Assembly: GCA_029239675.1 (NCBI GenBank)
Contig: JARBUM010000002.1
Span: forward strand, 1-64,000
DNA from: Pelosinus sp.
Lineage (GTDB): Bacteria > Bacillota > Negativicutes > DSM-13327
Length of the DNA: 64,000 bases
Direction: 5' to 3'
Made by a program: the position numbers and the translations under genes. Position 1 is the first letter of the stretch; the number at the start of each line of letters is the position of its first letter. Below are positions 56,164 through 64,000 of the stretch, piece after piece. Below the pieces are notes generated by a model that saw only the letters and a list, made by a program, of their open reading frames with translations, had not been told where the DNA came from and did not search any database.

Positions 56164-56757
56164 CTAAACCATAAAATTTTTAATAGTTGCCCCTGTTTTG
56201 CTTACGATTTCAGCATTGCGTCGTTTTTTTTCCATCTTGACGTTCTCGTAGCTAAGAGCTTGACGAGGACAAGCCTCTATACAAGCAGGTCCATTGGACC
56301 TATCTATGCATAAATCACATTTACTCGCAACTGCTGATTGTTTGTGAATAAACTCATCTTCACTATTTAATGTCAAAAGATTTTGCAATATTGGTCTACC
56401 CTCTTTGTAAGCAGCAGCAAGCTCAATCGCACCAAAAGGACAGGCAATCATGCAGCTCTTGCAACCGATACATTTTTCTTCATTAATGATAATTTTGTTA
56501 TCAATTTGTGTAATTGCTGAGACCGGACAAATATTTGCACAAGGGGCATCTTCACAATGACGACACTGTATGGGCATTGTTACATCAGCAATTCTCACTA
56601 GATATAGTCTAGGCATTATCGGTACATCCATATTGCCTACAGTTTTTAGCTCTTCACTTCTATGCGCCACAGCACAGGCTACTTCACAGACCTTACACCC
56701 AATACACTTCTTCGGATCTGCCAAAACAAATGAATTTAATTGAATACCCAAGGACAT
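56164..56757 (-). CDS. HycB-like 4Fe-4S electron-transfer protein (copy 2)
   Basis: A 197-residue protein with KCIGCKVCEVACA near 17-29, CRHCEDAPCANIC, KCIGCKSCMIACP and KCDLCIDR...CIEACP, four [4Fe-4S] sites, paralogous to the gene at 54180-54764. It links fdhF and hydrogenase. The ATG at 56757 sits only two bases from AGGAGG, so a TTG at 56751 (codon 3) may be the true start. It lies 11 bases before the hydrogenase gene. Confidence 0.9.
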   Translation of the reverse strand: MSLGIQLNSFVLADPKKCIGCKVCEVACAVAHRSEELKTVGNMDVPIMPRLYLVRIADVTMPIQCRHCEDAPCANICPVSAITQIDNKIIINEEKCIGCKSCMIACPFGAIELAAAYKEGRPILQNLLTLNSEDEFIHKQSAVASKCDLCIDRSNGPACIEACPRQALSYENVKMEKKRRNAEIVSKTGATIKNFMV

Positions 56758-56772
56758 AGCCTCCTGTCTACT

Positions 56773-57387
56773 CTAATTAAAATGACCTTTTAACATAGCT
56801 TGAACACCTTTTAAATCTTCCCGCGTATTCACATTGACCAGTGACTGACGCGCAAAAGGAAATTGGTCCATCTCTACTTTATTAATGTAGCGAACTTTGA
56901 CTTCTGGAAAAAAAGAAATGACTTTCCGTTCATTATGCTTTAATTTATTTTCAATAGCAGGGAGACAACTCCTACTATATATGGCATGCAAAGGATGAGT
57001 GTAACCATCTTCTTCGGGGATAGTAATATCATATTCTTTAATTTGACTAACCATATATTGAATAAATGCAGAATCCAATAAGGGAATATCACAGCCAACA
57101 ATAAAATTCTGTAACGTAGCTGAACAAGATAAGCCTGCATGAATCCCAGACAAAGGACCCATTCCTGAAAAAATATCCTTTTCTAATCGAATATTGAGAT
57201 ATGAATACTCCACAAAGGAATTAGTAATTAGGATTGGAGGTAAGGAGAAAATTCTTGTAACTTTTTCTAACACCACTTCAATCATCGGTTTTGCCGTCAA
57301 CTGAACAAAGGACTTATTTACCTTCATTCTTGTACTCTTTCCGCCAGCTAGTATAATAGGCGTTATAGACAAAACCCTTTTTTCCAT
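56773..57387 (-). CDS. mobA: Molybdenum cofactor guanylyltransferase MobA
   Basis: A 204-residue nucleotidyltransferase beginning near ITPIILAGGKSTRMKVNKSF, with GPLSGIHAGL near 78 and VGCDIPLL near 97. It attaches GMP to molybdopterin to form the guanine dinucleotide cofactor required by FdhF. The ATG at 57387 is preceded by AAAGGGGTG; an alternative ATG at 57411 adds eight residues. Placed directly after fdhF, it is presumably made together with its client enzyme. Confidence 0.9.
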   Translation of the reverse strand: MEKRVLSITPIILAGGKSTRMKVNKSFVQLTAKPMIEVVLEKVTRIFSLPPILITNSFVEYSYLNIRLEKDIFSGMGPLSGIHAGLSCSATLQNFIVGCDIPLLDSAFIQYMVSQIKEYDITIPEEDGYTHPLHAIYSRSCLPAIENKLKHNERKVISFFPEVKVRYINKVEMDQFPFARQSLVNVNTREDLKGVQAMLKGHFN

Positions 57388-57425
57388 TTCAAAAATACAC
57401 CCCTTTATCATTACAATTACACCTA

Positions 57426-59468
57426 TTATCCGGATAACTTTTCAACTTTCACTGCACAGACTTTAAACTCTGGGATTTGACATACAGGATCGGAAGCGCT
57501 ATTCGTCAGCATGTTGCCAGGGCTTTCTGTAAAATGAAACGTGATAAAAGTTAAACCTTTTGCCACTCTAGTTGTCACCTGAGCTTTGGTTGTGATCGTA
57601 CCTCGTCTTGAAGTTACCCTTATAATATCTTCATCCTCAATATTTAGTATCTGGGCATCTTGAGGATTGATCTCTAAAAAACCTTCAGGATGAGTCCCAT
57701 GCAATCCCCAGCTCCTGCGTGTCATAGAGCCAGTATGATAATGAGCTACAACTCTACCCGTTGTTAGCATAAGTGGGTATTCGTGATCTGGCAGCTCCGC
57801 TGGATCACGATAATCAACAGCAGTAAACTCTCCGATGCCTCGATTAAACGTTCCAACATGTAAAATAGGCGTACCTGGATGTTCAATTGTACCGCAAGGC
57901 CACTGTATTCCACCCTTCTCGATTCTTGAATAGGTAATTCCAGCATAAGAGGGAGTAACAGTTTGCATCTCTTCATAAATTTTCTTAGGTGAAGAATAAT
58001 CCGTAGAGTCTCCCATGGCTTTCATTATATCGGCAATAATCTTCCAATCAGGTCGACTATTTCCCCTGGGACTAACAGCCTTGCGTATACGTTGCACTCG
58101 TCTTTCCGTACTAGTAAAAGTCCCATCTTTTTCAGCAAAAGTGGTCCCCGGCAATACAACATCCGCTAATTCTGCAGTCTCAGTCAGAAAAATATCCTGT
58201 ACCACCAAAAAATCAACATGCTCTAAACAATGCTTTACATGGTTTATATCTGGATCACTCCGCATGGGATTTTCTCCAAATACATAAAGCACCTTTAACT
58301 TATCTTCTTCAATGGCATGTAACACTTCAGGAATTGTCATACCAACTTTATCACTAAGAGGAGTCTTCCATGCCTCTTGGAATTTTGCGTTGACAGAGCT
58401 GTCTGATACAGGCTGATATCCTGGATACACATTAGGTAACGCCCCCATATCACAAGAACCTTGCACATTGTTTTGCCCGCGAAGCGGATTTACACCAGCT
58501 TTTTCTTTCCCAAGATTACCCGTTATCATTGCAAGATTAGCGACGGATAATACATTATCCACGCCGCTAGTATGCTGCGTAATCCCCATTGTATAGTAAG
58601 TCGCTGTATTATCTGCCTGGCCAATAATTTTAGCCGCTTTTATGATTTTACCTGCTGGGACTCCAGTAATTAACTCAGCATACTCAGGAGTATATCGTTT
58701 CACGGTTTGCTTAAAAGCGGCGAAATTATTGGTACGAGCATTTATGAAATCGTGATCCGCTATTCCCTCTCGTAAAATGACATGGGATATTGCATTCAGC
58801 AATGCAACATCCGTTCCAGGCTTATGTTGCAACCATACATCAGCGTGCCTAGCCAAATCAATTTCACGAGGATCTGCCACAATTAGCTTGGAGCCGCGTG
58901 CTTTTGCTTGTAGCATCAAAACTCCCATAATAGGATGGCATTCTGTTGTATTGGTTCCGATAGCGAACATAGCATCTTTGGGTCCCATTTTTTCAATCTC
59001 ATCAATTGAATTTGTCATAGCACCACTCCCAAATGCAGTGGCAAGACCAGCCACAGTAGGAGAATGACATAGACGAGCGCAATGATCTATATTATTCGTA
59101 CCAATCACTGCGCGCATGAATTTTTGCATTAGATAGTTTTCTTCGTTCGTACACCTTGCCGAACTAAAAGCAGCTATACTATCTGAACCAAATTCTTTAA
59201 TTGTATCTTTTAATTTCGTCGCAATAAGGTTAAGAGCCTCATCCCAAGTAGCTTCAACCAATACACCATTTCTTCGAATCAATGGATGTTTTAAACGATC
59301 ACGGTGATGCACGAAATCAAAACCAAAATACCCCTTTGAACAAAGCTTTCCTTTATTAACAGCATTAGTGCGATTAGGTGTAACACTCACAATTTCATCT
59401 TCTTTAATATTTAAATAAAAGGTACAACCTGTGCCACAATAAGGACAAGTAGTTAAAACACTCTCCAC
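57426..59468 (-). CDS. fdhF: Formate dehydrogenase, Cys-type FdhF
   Basis: A 680-residue bis-MGD molybdenum or tungsten oxidoreductase. The [4Fe-4S] ligands are C8, C11, C15 and C43. The metal ligand is Cys134 in HCARLCHSPTVAGLA, where E. coli FdhF has selenocysteine, followed by His135. It starts with GTG at 59468 after GGGAG. Length and lack of N-terminal ferredoxin clusters fit the small cytoplasmic FdhF partnered with HycB and hydrogenase, as in hydrogen-dependent CO2 reductase. It heads the operon running through mobA, hycB, hydrogenase and fdhD. Confidence 0.94.
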   Translation of the reverse strand: MESVLTTCPYCGTGCTFYLNIKEDEIVSVTPNRTNAVNKGKLCSKGYFGFDFVHHRDRLKHPLIRRNGVLVEATWDEALNLIATKLKDTIKEFGSDSIAAFSSARCTNEENYLMQKFMRAVIGTNNIDHCARLCHSPTVAGLATAFGSGAMTNSIDEIEKMGPKDAMFAIGTNTTECHPIMGVLMLQAKARGSKLIVADPREIDLARHADVWLQHKPGTDVALLNAISHVILREGIADHDFINARTNNFAAFKQTVKRYTPEYAELITGVPAGKIIKAAKIIGQADNTATYYTMGITQHTSGVDNVLSVANLAMITGNLGKEKAGVNPLRGQNNVQGSCDMGALPNVYPGYQPVSDSSVNAKFQEAWKTPLSDKVGMTIPEVLHAIEEDKLKVLYVFGENPMRSDPDINHVKHCLEHVDFLVVQDIFLTETAELADVVLPGTTFAEKDGTFTSTERRVQRIRKAVSPRGNSRPDWKIIADIMKAMGDSTDYSSPKKIYEEMQTVTPSYAGITYSRIEKGGIQWPCGTIEHPGTPILHVGTFNRGIGEFTAVDYRDPAELPDHEYPLMLTTGRVVAHYHTGSMTRRSWGLHGTHPEGFLEINPQDAQILNIEDEDIIRVTSRRGTITTKAQVTTRVAKGLTFITFHFTESPGNMLTNSASDPVCQIPEFKVCAVKVEKLSG

Positions 59469-59625
59469 AGCAGTTACTCCCTTCCATTATTAACTTTTAT
59501 AGCTCTAACACCATGTAATCAGACATCAAGTTAAGGATAATCTAGATTTGACTAAAAATAGTACTTTAATTTACAATTATACCAGACTAAATTCCATACT
59601 AATAATACCAATAATACTCAATTGC

Positions 59626-59642
59626 TATACCTTTGGAGTATA
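59626..59642. promoter_or_regulatory. LysR-type box between fdhF and lysR
   Basis: TATAC-N7-GTATA, a 5-7-5 inverted repeat fitting the T-N11-A rule, 30 bases upstream of the lysR start and 160 bases from fdhF. It is a likely binding site for the divergent regulator. Confidence 0.65.
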
Positions 59643-59671
59643 TCTAGTCAAGTAAGGAGGATTGAATTATC

Positions 59672-60592
59672 ATGATGAGCATTCGAGAGCTGAAATATTT
59701 TCTTACTCTTGCGGAAGAAGGCAATATCACAACAGCTGCTAAGCGCCTACATATAGCCCAACCACCCCTTAGTCGGCAACTGAAACAACTCGAAGACAAT
59801 CTAGGAGCCAAGCTTTTTGAGAGAGGTCATCGTAAGATTCAGTTGACAGAAGCCGGTCACCTACTGCGCAATAAAGCAGAACAGTTATTAGAATTCATGG
59901 ATACTACGGTTAAAGAGATAAGAGAAATTGAAGCAGGAACTCATGGTACCTTATCTATAGGTACAGCTTCTTCTTCCGTGGCAACTATTTTGCCGCGCGT
60001 GGCCCGTATTTTTTGCAATCAATATCCTAGTTTAAAATTCGAATTGCGTGAAGGAGAATCGAGCCAAATAATTGAGCTATTAAATGGCGGATTAATTGAA
60101 ATAGGCTTGGTACGTTTTTCTTTTGATGATGAACTTTATGAATCCATAAAGTTGTCCAATGAACCTTTGGTAGCAGCCCTCAATAAGAATAATAAGAGCT
60201 ATGCCGATCACGATTGCATTAATCTTGCAGATCTTGCAGGTAAACCTTTGATGATTCATCGAAAATTCGAAACCATGATTACGGAACATTGTGAGCAAAC
60301 AGGCTTCAAACCTTATTTCCTTTGCAAAAGCGATGATGTTATGCCGATTTTAGCATGGGCTGACGCTGATGTGGGTATAGCTGTCGTACCTAGAGCGGCA
60401 ATTGATCTTATCCCAAATACAAATCTAATTTTCAAAACCATCGTGAACCCTTGCATCGAAACTACAGCAGCCGTCATCTGGATGCGCAATCGTTATCTCT
60501 CTGCCGCCGCGCGCCACTTCTTAACTTTATTTACAACCATGAACAAAACTTCTATTGATAATAATTCAATGGCATATAGTGAATCCCTCTAA
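59672..60592 (+). CDS. LysR-family transcriptional regulator
   Basis: A 306-residue regulator. The winged helix-turn-helix (about 1-62: LKYFLTLAEEGNITTAAKRLHIAQPPLSRQL split here by its motifs) is followed by a periplasmic-binding-like effector domain (about 92-295). The ATG at 59672 has AAGGAGG 10 bases upstream; a second ATG follows immediately. It is transcribed away from fdhF across a 203-base gap with a LysR box, so it probably controls the formate dehydrogenase/hydrogenase operon and itself. The effector is not known. Confidence 0.92.
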   Translation: MMSIRELKYFLTLAEEGNITTAAKRLHIAQPPLSRQLKQLEDNLGAKLFERGHRKIQLTEAGHLLRNKAEQLLEFMDTTVKEIREIEAGTHGTLSIGTASSSVATILPRVARIFCNQYPSLKFELREGESSQIIELLNGGLIEIGLVRFSFDDELYESIKLSNEPLVAALNKNNKSYADHDCINLADLAGKPLMIHRKFETMITEHCEQTGFKPYFLCKSDDVMPILAWADADVGIAVVPRAAIDLIPNTNLIFKTIVNPCIETTAAVIWMRNRYLSAAARHFLTLFTTMNKTSIDNNSMAYSESL

Positions 60593-60614
60593 AATAGTAC
60601 TCTATGTTAGATAT

Positions 60615-60657
60615 AAAAAAACTACCGATATGACAATATGGGTAGTTTTTTTATTAT
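60615..60657 (+). terminator. Terminator after lysR
   Basis: AAAAAACTACC / GGTAGTTTTTT with a loop of about 13 bases, followed by TTATTATTTC; the stem begins 22 bases after the lysR stop. Confidence 0.85.
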
Positions 60658-60703
60658 TTCTTTGACTGACCTCATGCGTATCAAACTGAATTAATTTAAA
60701 TAC

Positions 60704-60808
60704 TCAGCCCCTATAGCATGAATCAATTTCAATATTACAATAACGTCCATATCTAAATGCAATTAAAATAATAATCCATATTACATTATTAAATCCACAT
60801 AATCTCAT
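60704..60808 (-). CDS. Tiny hydrophobic peptide (34 residues), function unknown
   Basis: An ATG at 60808 has a strong CAGGAGGAA site 8 bases upstream. The peptide starts MRLCGFNNVIWIIILIAF, a short single membrane segment, and ends with a Cys- and charge-rich tail, three cysteines in total. It slightly resembles the small YjcZ-type or other sporulation peptides, but this is not a firm match. The rest of the 430-base gap 60593-61023 contains the lysR terminator, and between 60821 and 61010 I see no gene. Confidence 0.45.
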   Translation of the reverse strand: MRLCGFNNVIWIIILIAFRYGRYCNIEIDSCYRG

Positions 60809-61023
60809 ATTATGTTCCTCCTGTAGCTAGATAGTTTATTACGGTATTGTATGTTTGATTTTTCAATTAGGTCATTCCTTCACCAGAAACAGTTGTTAAA
60901 CAAGTCTCATTCATTTAAAAAATAGGGCTAGACCCCAGCACAAGTAAAGGAAAGCAACAGTTTTTGTCGAATTCTAAAGAAAGCATATACTTATAATTAA
61001 TCTTATTATTGTGAGGCTTTAAT

Positions 61024-63636
61024 ATGAAACATCTACATAAACTGCGTGGCTCTAAGACATTACTAAATACCCTACGCAAAAAAGCAATATCTACAGTTCT
61101 TTATGATACCGCACTTGGGTTGCTTAATCATCTCGATCTTACTGGCCTACTTGAAATGGTTGTTGTGGAAGCTACGAAATTAATTAAAACAAAACATGGG
61201 TACTATAACTTAGTCGCCTTCGATCAGGAGCAAATGATTCGAAAGGTAGGAGTAGGAATTTATAAGATTGATGTAAACAGGGTTATGCGTCTAGATCAAG
61301 GGCTGATTCAACGGACCATTGAAACAGGTGAAATTTCAATTATTGAAGACTATAGTGCCTGGGAGTATCGGCTAACTGACCACTTTTTCGACGAAATTCA
61401 TACAGAAATGCAAGTCCCCATAAAAGTAGGCTCGAAAATCGTTGGAGTTCTTGGTTTATCCTTTATAGAACCTCATCGTAGATTTACACTAAACGACGTT
61501 GCTGTTTTTCAGCAATTTGCTACTATTGCATCGATGGCTATATATAATGCAATCCTCTATCGTACAGCTCAAAGAGAAAATGAAGAACGAAAAAAAATCC
61601 AGGAAAATTTATTACAAATCACTGATGCTATGCAAGACATCGTAGCAAAACTCAATCATCAAGGAATTATTGAATATATCACTCCATCTTGTAAAAAATT
61701 AACAGGTTATAACATCGACCAGTTAGTAGGAAAGCGTTTTTTTGATTTTATTCATCCCAATGATTCGGAAAAAGCTCAAAAATCTTTTTCCGCCTTTTTA
61801 GCTACTAATGAGCCTCGCAGTGTTTGTTACCGCTATATTCACGCATCAGGGCAAGTGAGATGGCTTGAGAGTCTCAGAGAGAAATTGTATGAGGATGGAG
61901 TTGTCGTTGGCGTAGTATTTGCCGCTCGAGATGTAACTGACCGAATTAGAGCAGAACAGGATGCAACTGTATTGGAAGATAATTATCAAGCCATTTTTAG
62001 TTCTGTAAATGATGGGATCATTATCTATGATGTGGAATCCTTAAATATGATTGAAGCCAATCATAAAGCCTGTGAAATTTTTGGTCTCTCCAAAGATAAT
62101 CTCCTACTGACAAGACTACAGGATTTTGGCACTGGCGAGACTCCCTATACACAAGAGGAAGCCTTAACTTGGTTTCAAAAGGCCATACAAGGAGAGACCC
62201 CTCTCTATGATTGGAAAATTAAAAATTCCCAAGGAGAATACGTTGATCTTGAAGTGAGCCTTAAGTATACTATGCTTGGCGGTAAATGGCGTATGTTAGC
62301 TGTAGTTCGTGACATTTCAGAACGTGAATGTGCAAAAGAAAAAATCTACCGATTAGTGAATTTTGATACGTTAACAAAACTTCCTAATAAGACGCTCTTC
62401 AATGATAGGCTACATATTGCTATGGCTCATGCCAAAAGAAATAGAGAGCAACTTGCTGTTTTATTCTTAGACCTAGATCGATTTAAAATCATTAACGATT
62501 CTTTAGGACATCATGTTGGAGACCTTGTTCTACAAGAAGTCGCTGAAAGATTGCAGCTATGTATTCGAGATGAAGACACTGTATGCCGTATGAGCGCAGA
62601 TGAGTTTATTATTCTTTTGACTGATATAGAGAAGTCCTCTAACATTACTAAAATAATCACAAGAATGACTGCTACTCTATCTATGCCTTTTATCGTTGGA
62701 GAGAACGAGTTACGCATTACTTCTAGCATTGGTATCAGTATTTATCCGCACAATGGCCATACACCGGAAGTATTAGTCAAACATGCAGAGCTCGCTATGT
62801 ATCACGGAAAAGAAAATGGTAGAAACAATTATCAATTTTTCACAGAGTCACTAAACGAAGTTGTTTCAGAACGTTTATCTCTTGAAAACAGTCTTAGACT
62901 GGCAATTGAGAGAAATGAATTTGTTTTATATTATCAACCACAAATTGATATAAACACCAGTAAATTAATTGGTGTTGAAGCCTTAATTCGATGGAATCAT
63001 CCTCAAAATGGCTTAATATCTCCAGCCAAGTTTATTCCTGTTGCAGAAGACACAGGACTTATTATACCAATAGGCGAATGGGTACTACGTGAAGTTTGCC
63101 AACAACATTTCACTTGGCTGGATTTTGGCCTGCCTGGAATACAAATCGCTGTGAATGTCTCCGCTATTCAGTTCCAAGAAAAGCAATTCTTCTTTACTCT
63201 ACAAGAAATTTTGAGAAGTTATAATATGAATCCTGCTTACCTAGAACTTGAATTAACGGAAGGTATTTTAATGAGAGATGCCACTACTGCTACAAAAGAA
63301 TTACACTCACTAAAAAGATTGGGTGTAAAATTATCGATTGATGATTTTGGAACTGGATATTCAAGTTTGCAATATCTAAGCCAATTCCCTATTGACAAAC
63401 TTAAAATTGACCAAACTTTTATTAGAGCAATGACCACTCATGCTTCAAGCCTTGCAATTGTAGAATCAATTACCTCTCTTGCAGATAAGCTGCATATTAA
63501 GGTGATCGCTGAAGGCGTTGAAAATAATGAAGAGTTAAAAATTTTACAGAAATGTGGCTGTAACGAAGTGCAGGGGTATTATTTTTCAAAACCCTTACCT
63601 GCTGACAAGTTTATAGAATGGTATTATGCTAGATAG
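61024..63636 (+). CDS. GAF-PAS-PAS-GGDEF-EAL protein, probable c-di-GMP phosphodiesterase
   Basis: An 870-residue cytoplasmic signalling protein: GAF (about 25-180), PAS (190-310), PAS (318-438), GGDEF (445-605) and EAL (620-868). The GGDEF motif is degenerate (SADEF at 524-528), so cyclase activity is unlikely and the domain may bind GTP. The EAL domain keeps EALIRW at 652-657, ELTEGI, DDFGTGYSSL, KIDQTFI and AEGVEN, all needed for phosphodiesterase activity. No membrane segment is visible. It is monocistronic and has a terminator. Confidence 0.92.
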   Translation: MKHLHKLRGSKTLLNTLRKKAISTVLYDTALGLLNHLDLTGLLEMVVVEATKLIKTKHGYYNLVAFDQEQMIRKVGVGIYKIDVNRVMRLDQGLIQRTIETGEISIIEDYSAWEYRLTDHFFDEIHTEMQVPIKVGSKIVGVLGLSFIEPHRRFTLNDVAVFQQFATIASMAIYNAILYRTAQRENEERKKIQENLLQITDAMQDIVAKLNHQGIIEYITPSCKKLTGYNIDQLVGKRFFDFIHPNDSEKAQKSFSAFLATNEPRSVCYRYIHASGQVRWLESLREKLYEDGVVVGVVFAARDVTDRIRAEQDATVLEDNYQAIFSSVNDGIIIYDVESLNMIEANHKACEIFGLSKDNLLLTRLQDFGTGETPYTQEEALTWFQKAIQGETPLYDWKIKNSQGEYVDLEVSLKYTMLGGKWRMLAVVRDISERECAKEKIYRLVNFDTLTKLPNKTLFNDRLHIAMAHAKRNREQLAVLFLDLDRFKIINDSLGHHVGDLVLQEVAERLQLCIRDEDTVCRMSADEFIILLTDIEKSSNITKIITRMTATLSMPFIVGENELRITSSIGISIYPHNGHTPEVLVKHAELAMYHGKENGRNNYQFFTESLNEVVSERLSLENSLRLAIERNEFVLYYQPQIDINTSKLIGVEALIRWNHPQNGLISPAKFIPVAEDTGLIIPIGEWVLREVCQQHFTWLDFGLPGIQIAVNVSAIQFQEKQFFFTLQEILRSYNMNPAYLELELTEGILMRDATTATKELHSLKRLGVKLSIDDFGTGYSSLQYLSQFPIDKLKIDQTFIRAMTTHASSLAIVESITSLADKLHIKVIAEGVENNEELKILQKCGCNEVQGYYFSKPLPADKFIEWYYAR

Positions 63637-63679
63637 CAGGAACATTAAACTGTGCAATGAAAAGCATTATAGCAAAAAG

Positions 63680-63707
63680 AAAACCATAGCAAATTTGCTG
63701 TGGTTTC
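63680..63707. terminator. Bidirectional terminator between the EAL gene and the last gene
   Basis: AAACCATAGCAA / TTGCTGTGGTTT hairpin at 63681-63706, followed on plus by CTTTTATG and on minus by TCTTTTTGC. It separates two convergent genes. Confidence 0.8.
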
Positions 63708-63709
63708 TT

Positions 63710-64000
63710 TTATGATTGGATATTATAAGTTTGCTCTATTAAAATAACCGTATGTTCCGACTCTTCCACGATAGAAAATATATGATCATAAGTATTAGAT
63801 AGTTCTATCAAAAATGTAAGAAAACTAAGAGCATAATTGCCACTGATATCGATCTTAAGATTGCTCTTTAGAGTTACTTTTTCAGAATTAGCAGTAGCAG
63901 TTATATTACAATCTAATATGTTCATTTGATATTGTTTAGATAACAGCACTAAAAACTCAAATAAAAATAGTGTAAAGTCAGCGTTACCATGACACTTCAC
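63710..64000 (-). CDS. Unrecognised protein, 5' end outside the window
   Basis: An open frame of 96 codons runs from the window edge to a stop at 63710. The visible part (for example FLFEFLVLLSKQYQMNILDCN, then alternating residues in TATANSEKVTLKSNL) suggests an alpha/beta fold of a small soluble protein. The GTG at the very edge is not a reliable start. I do not recognise a family. It converges with the EAL gene and ends at the shared terminator. Confidence 0.55.
   Translation of the reverse strand: MKCHGNADFTLFLFEFLVLLSKQYQMNILDCNITATANSEKVTLKSNLKIDISGNYALSFLTFLIELSNTYDHIFSIVEESEHTVILIEQTYNIQS

Noticed and set aside
59067-59068. Possible selenocysteine codon in fdhF
   Set aside because: The codon for residue 134 is TGT (Cys), and the reading frame has no internal TGA, so no Sec insertion is needed.

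Overview
The window is low-GC DNA from an anaerobic, spore-forming member of the Bacillota. The pointers are a T-box on thrS, an L20-type leader on infC-rpmI-rplT, a ytxC sporulation-associated gene beside thrS, and a dense set of molybdenum, selenium and hydrogenase genes. The gene mix suggests a Sporomusa/Pelosinus-like Negativicute, but that placement is an inference and was not tested by any search. Almost everything from 1 to 59.5 kb is on the minus strand; only nudC, a lysR gene and a GGDEF-EAL gene are on plus. I saw no tRNA, rRNA, CRISPR array, IS element or phage gene.

Layout. 0-7 kb is housekeeping: a truncated class II aldolase, rplT, rpmI, infC (ATT start), thrS, ytxC, a GRAM-domain protein and a DEAD-box helicase. 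7-18 kb holds a 55-residue Cys-rich protein, a DcuB-type C4-dicarboxylate carrier, a small zinc ribbon, a GGDEF/HD-GYP protein, a YtcJ-like amidohydrolase and a heterodimeric ABC exporter. The GGDEF/HD-GYP and amidohydrolase genes each follow a copy of the same promoter plus 165-nt structured RNA plus terminator module.

18-46 kb is a purine-degradation island. Read along the minus strand it runs: 8-oxoguanine deaminase, three-subunit xanthine dehydrogenase, AzgA-type purine permease, adenine deaminase, then dpaL, ssnA, a xanthine/urate-type permease, ygfK, ygeY, ygeW, carbamate kinase, hydantoinase, a fused selenium-dependent xanthine dehydrogenase, a YedE transporter, a TusA-like protein, a split XdhC, selD, yedF and a DUF3343 gene. 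Purines are deaminated and hydroxylated, the rings opened, and the nitrogen and carbamoyl products passed to ammonia, CO2 and ATP, with a dedicated supply of labile selenium. A YgeV-like sigma-54 activator at 46.9-48.7 kb sits beside it. Both operon fronts have a clear -24/-12 promoter with three copies of a TATCA-N3-TGATA element upstream, so I infer they form one regulon.

49-59.5 kb encodes a cytoplasmic formate dehydrogenase/[FeFe] hydrogenase set (fdhF, two HycB-like ferredoxins, a HydA-type hydrogenase) like the hydrogen-dependent CO2 reductase of acetogens, interleaved with cofactor genes (mobA, fdhD, moeA, and a MoeA fused to a periplasmic-binding-protein-like domain). A divergent LysR regulator follows. 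The window ends with a tiny membrane peptide, a GAF-PAS-PAS-GGDEF-EAL protein and an incomplete unknown gene.
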